NCBI GenBank assembly: GCA_045615345.1
Contig: JAZLER010000032.1
Coordinates: 1 to 64,000 of the forward strand
DNA length: 64,000 bases
From: Fumia sp045615345
GTDB lineage: Bacteria; Bacillota; Clostridia; Oscillospirales; Ruminococcaceae
Reading direction: 5' to 3'
Shown here one piece after another: positions 62,688-64,000 of this stretch. Under the pieces are notes generated by a model. The model did no database searches, was not told the origin of the DNA, and saw nothing but the letters and a program-made list of their open reading frames with translations. Every line of letters begins with the position of its first letter. The first letter of the stretch is position 1. The position numbers and the translations under genes were made by a program.

Positions 62688-64000
62688 GTGATTATTATTA
62701 AAAATATACCGAAAAATCCTGCTGCATACCTTTTCCACGAAGGCACAAATTATCGTGCTTTTGACTATTTAGGATGCCATCAAGAGGATAATTTTTATAT
62801 CTTCCGCGTATGGGCACCCCACGCGAAGGAAGTTTTCGTAACCGGCAGTTTTGCAAACTGGGAACCATTTGCACACAAAGCTGAAAAAATTACCGAAAAC
62901 GGGATTTTTGAATGCAGAATTGAAAACCTCTCAGAGTACGATGCATATAAATTTGTGCTTAAAACAAAAGATGATGAGATTGTTTTCAAAGCCGACCCCT
63001 TCGCAACACACGCCGAAACCCGTCCCGGAACTGCTTCGAAAATCTACGAGATTTCGGGTTATTCCTGGAAAGACCAAAAATGGCAGAACAAAAAGGAAAA
63101 CGGGAACCTTTTTGACAAACCTCTTAATATCTACGAGCTTCACGCCTCCTCGTGGCGCACTTATCCCGATGGCGAACCGTTCTCTTATTTAAAACTTGCT
63201 GAGGAGCTCATTCCTTATATAAAAGAGATGGGATACACTCACATAGAGCTTATGCCGATCGGTGAATATCCTTTTGACAAATCCTGGGGATATCAGGTAA
63301 CGGGATATTTTGCTCCCACTTCGCGATATGGCACACCAAAAGATTTTATGGAGTTTGTTGACCACTGCCATCAGAATAATATAGGCGTTATTTTAGACTG
63401 GGTACCTGCTCATTTCCCGAAAGATGCTTTTGGTCTTTTTAAGTTTGACGGTGAACCTTGTTTCGAGTATGAAGACCCTAAAAAAGGCGAGCATCCCGAC
63501 TGGGGTACAATGATTTTTGACTATGGCAGACCCGAAGTAAGAAGTTTTCTTGTATCAAGTGCATGCAACTGGATTGAAAACTATCACATTGACGGGCTCA
63601 GGGTTGATGCAGTAGCGAGTATGCTCTATCTCGATTACGGCAAAAAAGATGGTGAATGGATTCCCAATAAATATGGCGGAAACGGCAACCTTGAAGCTAT
63701 TGAGTTTTTAAAACTGCTTAACAAAACTGTTACCGAAAACTACAAAGGTACTGTTATGATAGCAGAAGAATCCACTGCTTTTCCTAAAGTAACCGCCCCT
63801 GTTGAATATGACGGGCTCGGGTTTACCTTCAAATGGAATATGGGCTGGATGAACGACTCGATAAGATATATGCAGACCGACCCGTTTTTCAGAAAAGGCG
63901 TGCATAACAATATGACTTTCAGTATGACTTACGCTTTTTCGGAAAACTATATTCTCCCTTTATCGCACGATGAAGTGGTGCACGGAAAATGTTCACTCAT
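62688..64000 (+). CDS. glgB: 1,4-alpha-glucan branching enzyme, cut by window end
   Basis: The first 437 or so residues of a glycogen branching enzyme. An N-terminal CBM48 (FRVWAPHAKEVFVTGSFANW) leads to a GH13 barrel: WGYQVTGYFAPTSRYGTP, ILDWVPAHFPKD, HIDGLRVDAVASM (nucleophile Asp), MIAEES (acid/base Glu), LPLSHDEVVHGK. It makes alpha-1,6 branches in glycogen. The start is unclear: two tandem GTG codons (62685, 62688) overlap the purine-rich AGGTGG, and an ATT at 62697 is best spaced. No ATG or TTG is in range. The 3' end lies outside the window. Confidence 0.92.
   Translation, partial: MIIIKNIPKNPAAYLFHEGTNYRAFDYLGCHQEDNFYIFRVWAPHAKEVFVTGSFANWEPFAHKAEKITENGIFECRIENLSEYDAYKFVLKTKDDEIVFKADPFATHAETRPGTASKIYEISGYSWKDQKWQNKKENGNLFDKPLNIYELHASSWRTYPDGEPFSYLKLAEELIPYIKEMGYTHIELMPIGEYPFDKSWGYQVTGYFAPTSRYGTPKDFMEFVDHCHQNNIGVILDWVPAHFPKDAFGLFKFDGEPCFEYEDPKKGEHPDWGTMIFDYGRPEVRSFLVSSACNWIENYHIDGLRVDAVASMLYLDYGKKDGEWIPNKYGGNGNLEAIEFLKLLNKTVTENYKGTVMIAEESTAFPKVTAPVEYDGLGFTFKWNMGWMNDSIRYMQTDPFFRKGVHNNMTFSMTYAFSENYILPLSHDEVVHGKCSL

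Overview
The window looks like chromosome from an AT-rich, endospore-forming anaerobic Firmicute of class Clostridia, probably an uncultured gut Oscillospirales-like lineage. The support is spoIIR, a SpoIID-type protein and ricT, the yaaO-darA-holB-yaaT order also known from Bacillus, AddAB instead of RecBCD, a glycyl radical enzyme, a bacterial ferredoxin and many glycan genes. No rRNA, tRNA or CRISPR array was seen.

Layout. (1) 1-5.5 kb is the right part of a small integrative element cut by the left window edge. It holds an ImmR-like repressor with an ImmA-like metalloprotease, a zinc-ribbon protein, a sigma-like factor, a PemK/MazF-type toxin with a zinc-ribbon tail, a 48-residue protein and a large serine recombinase. 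Several hairpins there overlap ribosome binding sites. (2) 5.5-12.3 kb carries a glycyl radical enzyme divergent from an organophosphate-type MFS transporter, a Gfo/Idh/MocA dehydrogenase divergent from an AraC regulator, and an HTH protein fused to a complete desulfoferrodoxin-like domain. (3) 12.3-14.8 kb is an accessory island: about 400 bases of GC-rich, repeat-built, probably structured non-coding DNA followed by four unknown genes, two of which look like diverged paralogues. This is the best candidate for an undescribed system. (4) 14.9-29.8 kb holds VanY-type carboxypeptidase and pcrA, an epimerase-dehydrogenase-epimerase sugar operon with its divergent AraC regulator, an iscS-thiI-unknown-spoIID operon, radC and a GH2 beta-mannosidase-like enzyme. 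(5) 30-52.8 kb is mostly core: uvrB-uvrA, an Lrp regulator with aminotransferase, ispE, spoIIR, addB-addA, two surface-polysaccharide transferases, corA, yaaO-like decarboxylase, darA, holB, ricT and ferredoxin. (6) 52.8-57 kb is the glycolytic operon pgk-tpiA-gpmI, read leftward, in which tpiA has an in-frame amber codon, then trmL. (7) 57-64 kb has an orphan ABC ATPase, a MITE-like inverted-repeat element, a MazF toxin, a secreted leucine-rich-repeat protein with a dockerin-like end, a block of short palindromes, a GH13 amylase and the start of glgB, which runs off the window.

How the parts fit. The dehydrogenase, epimerase and mannosidase genes with two AraC regulators suggest uptake and breakdown of unusual sugars. 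The amylase and glgB suggest starch/glycogen metabolism, and the dockerin protein suggests surface attachment or assembly. The DNA repair genes, the ThiI/IscS sulfur-transfer genes and the sporulation genes are housekeeping. The lytic TPI reading frame, the structured island and the paired hairpin controls in the integrative element are the points most worth checking.
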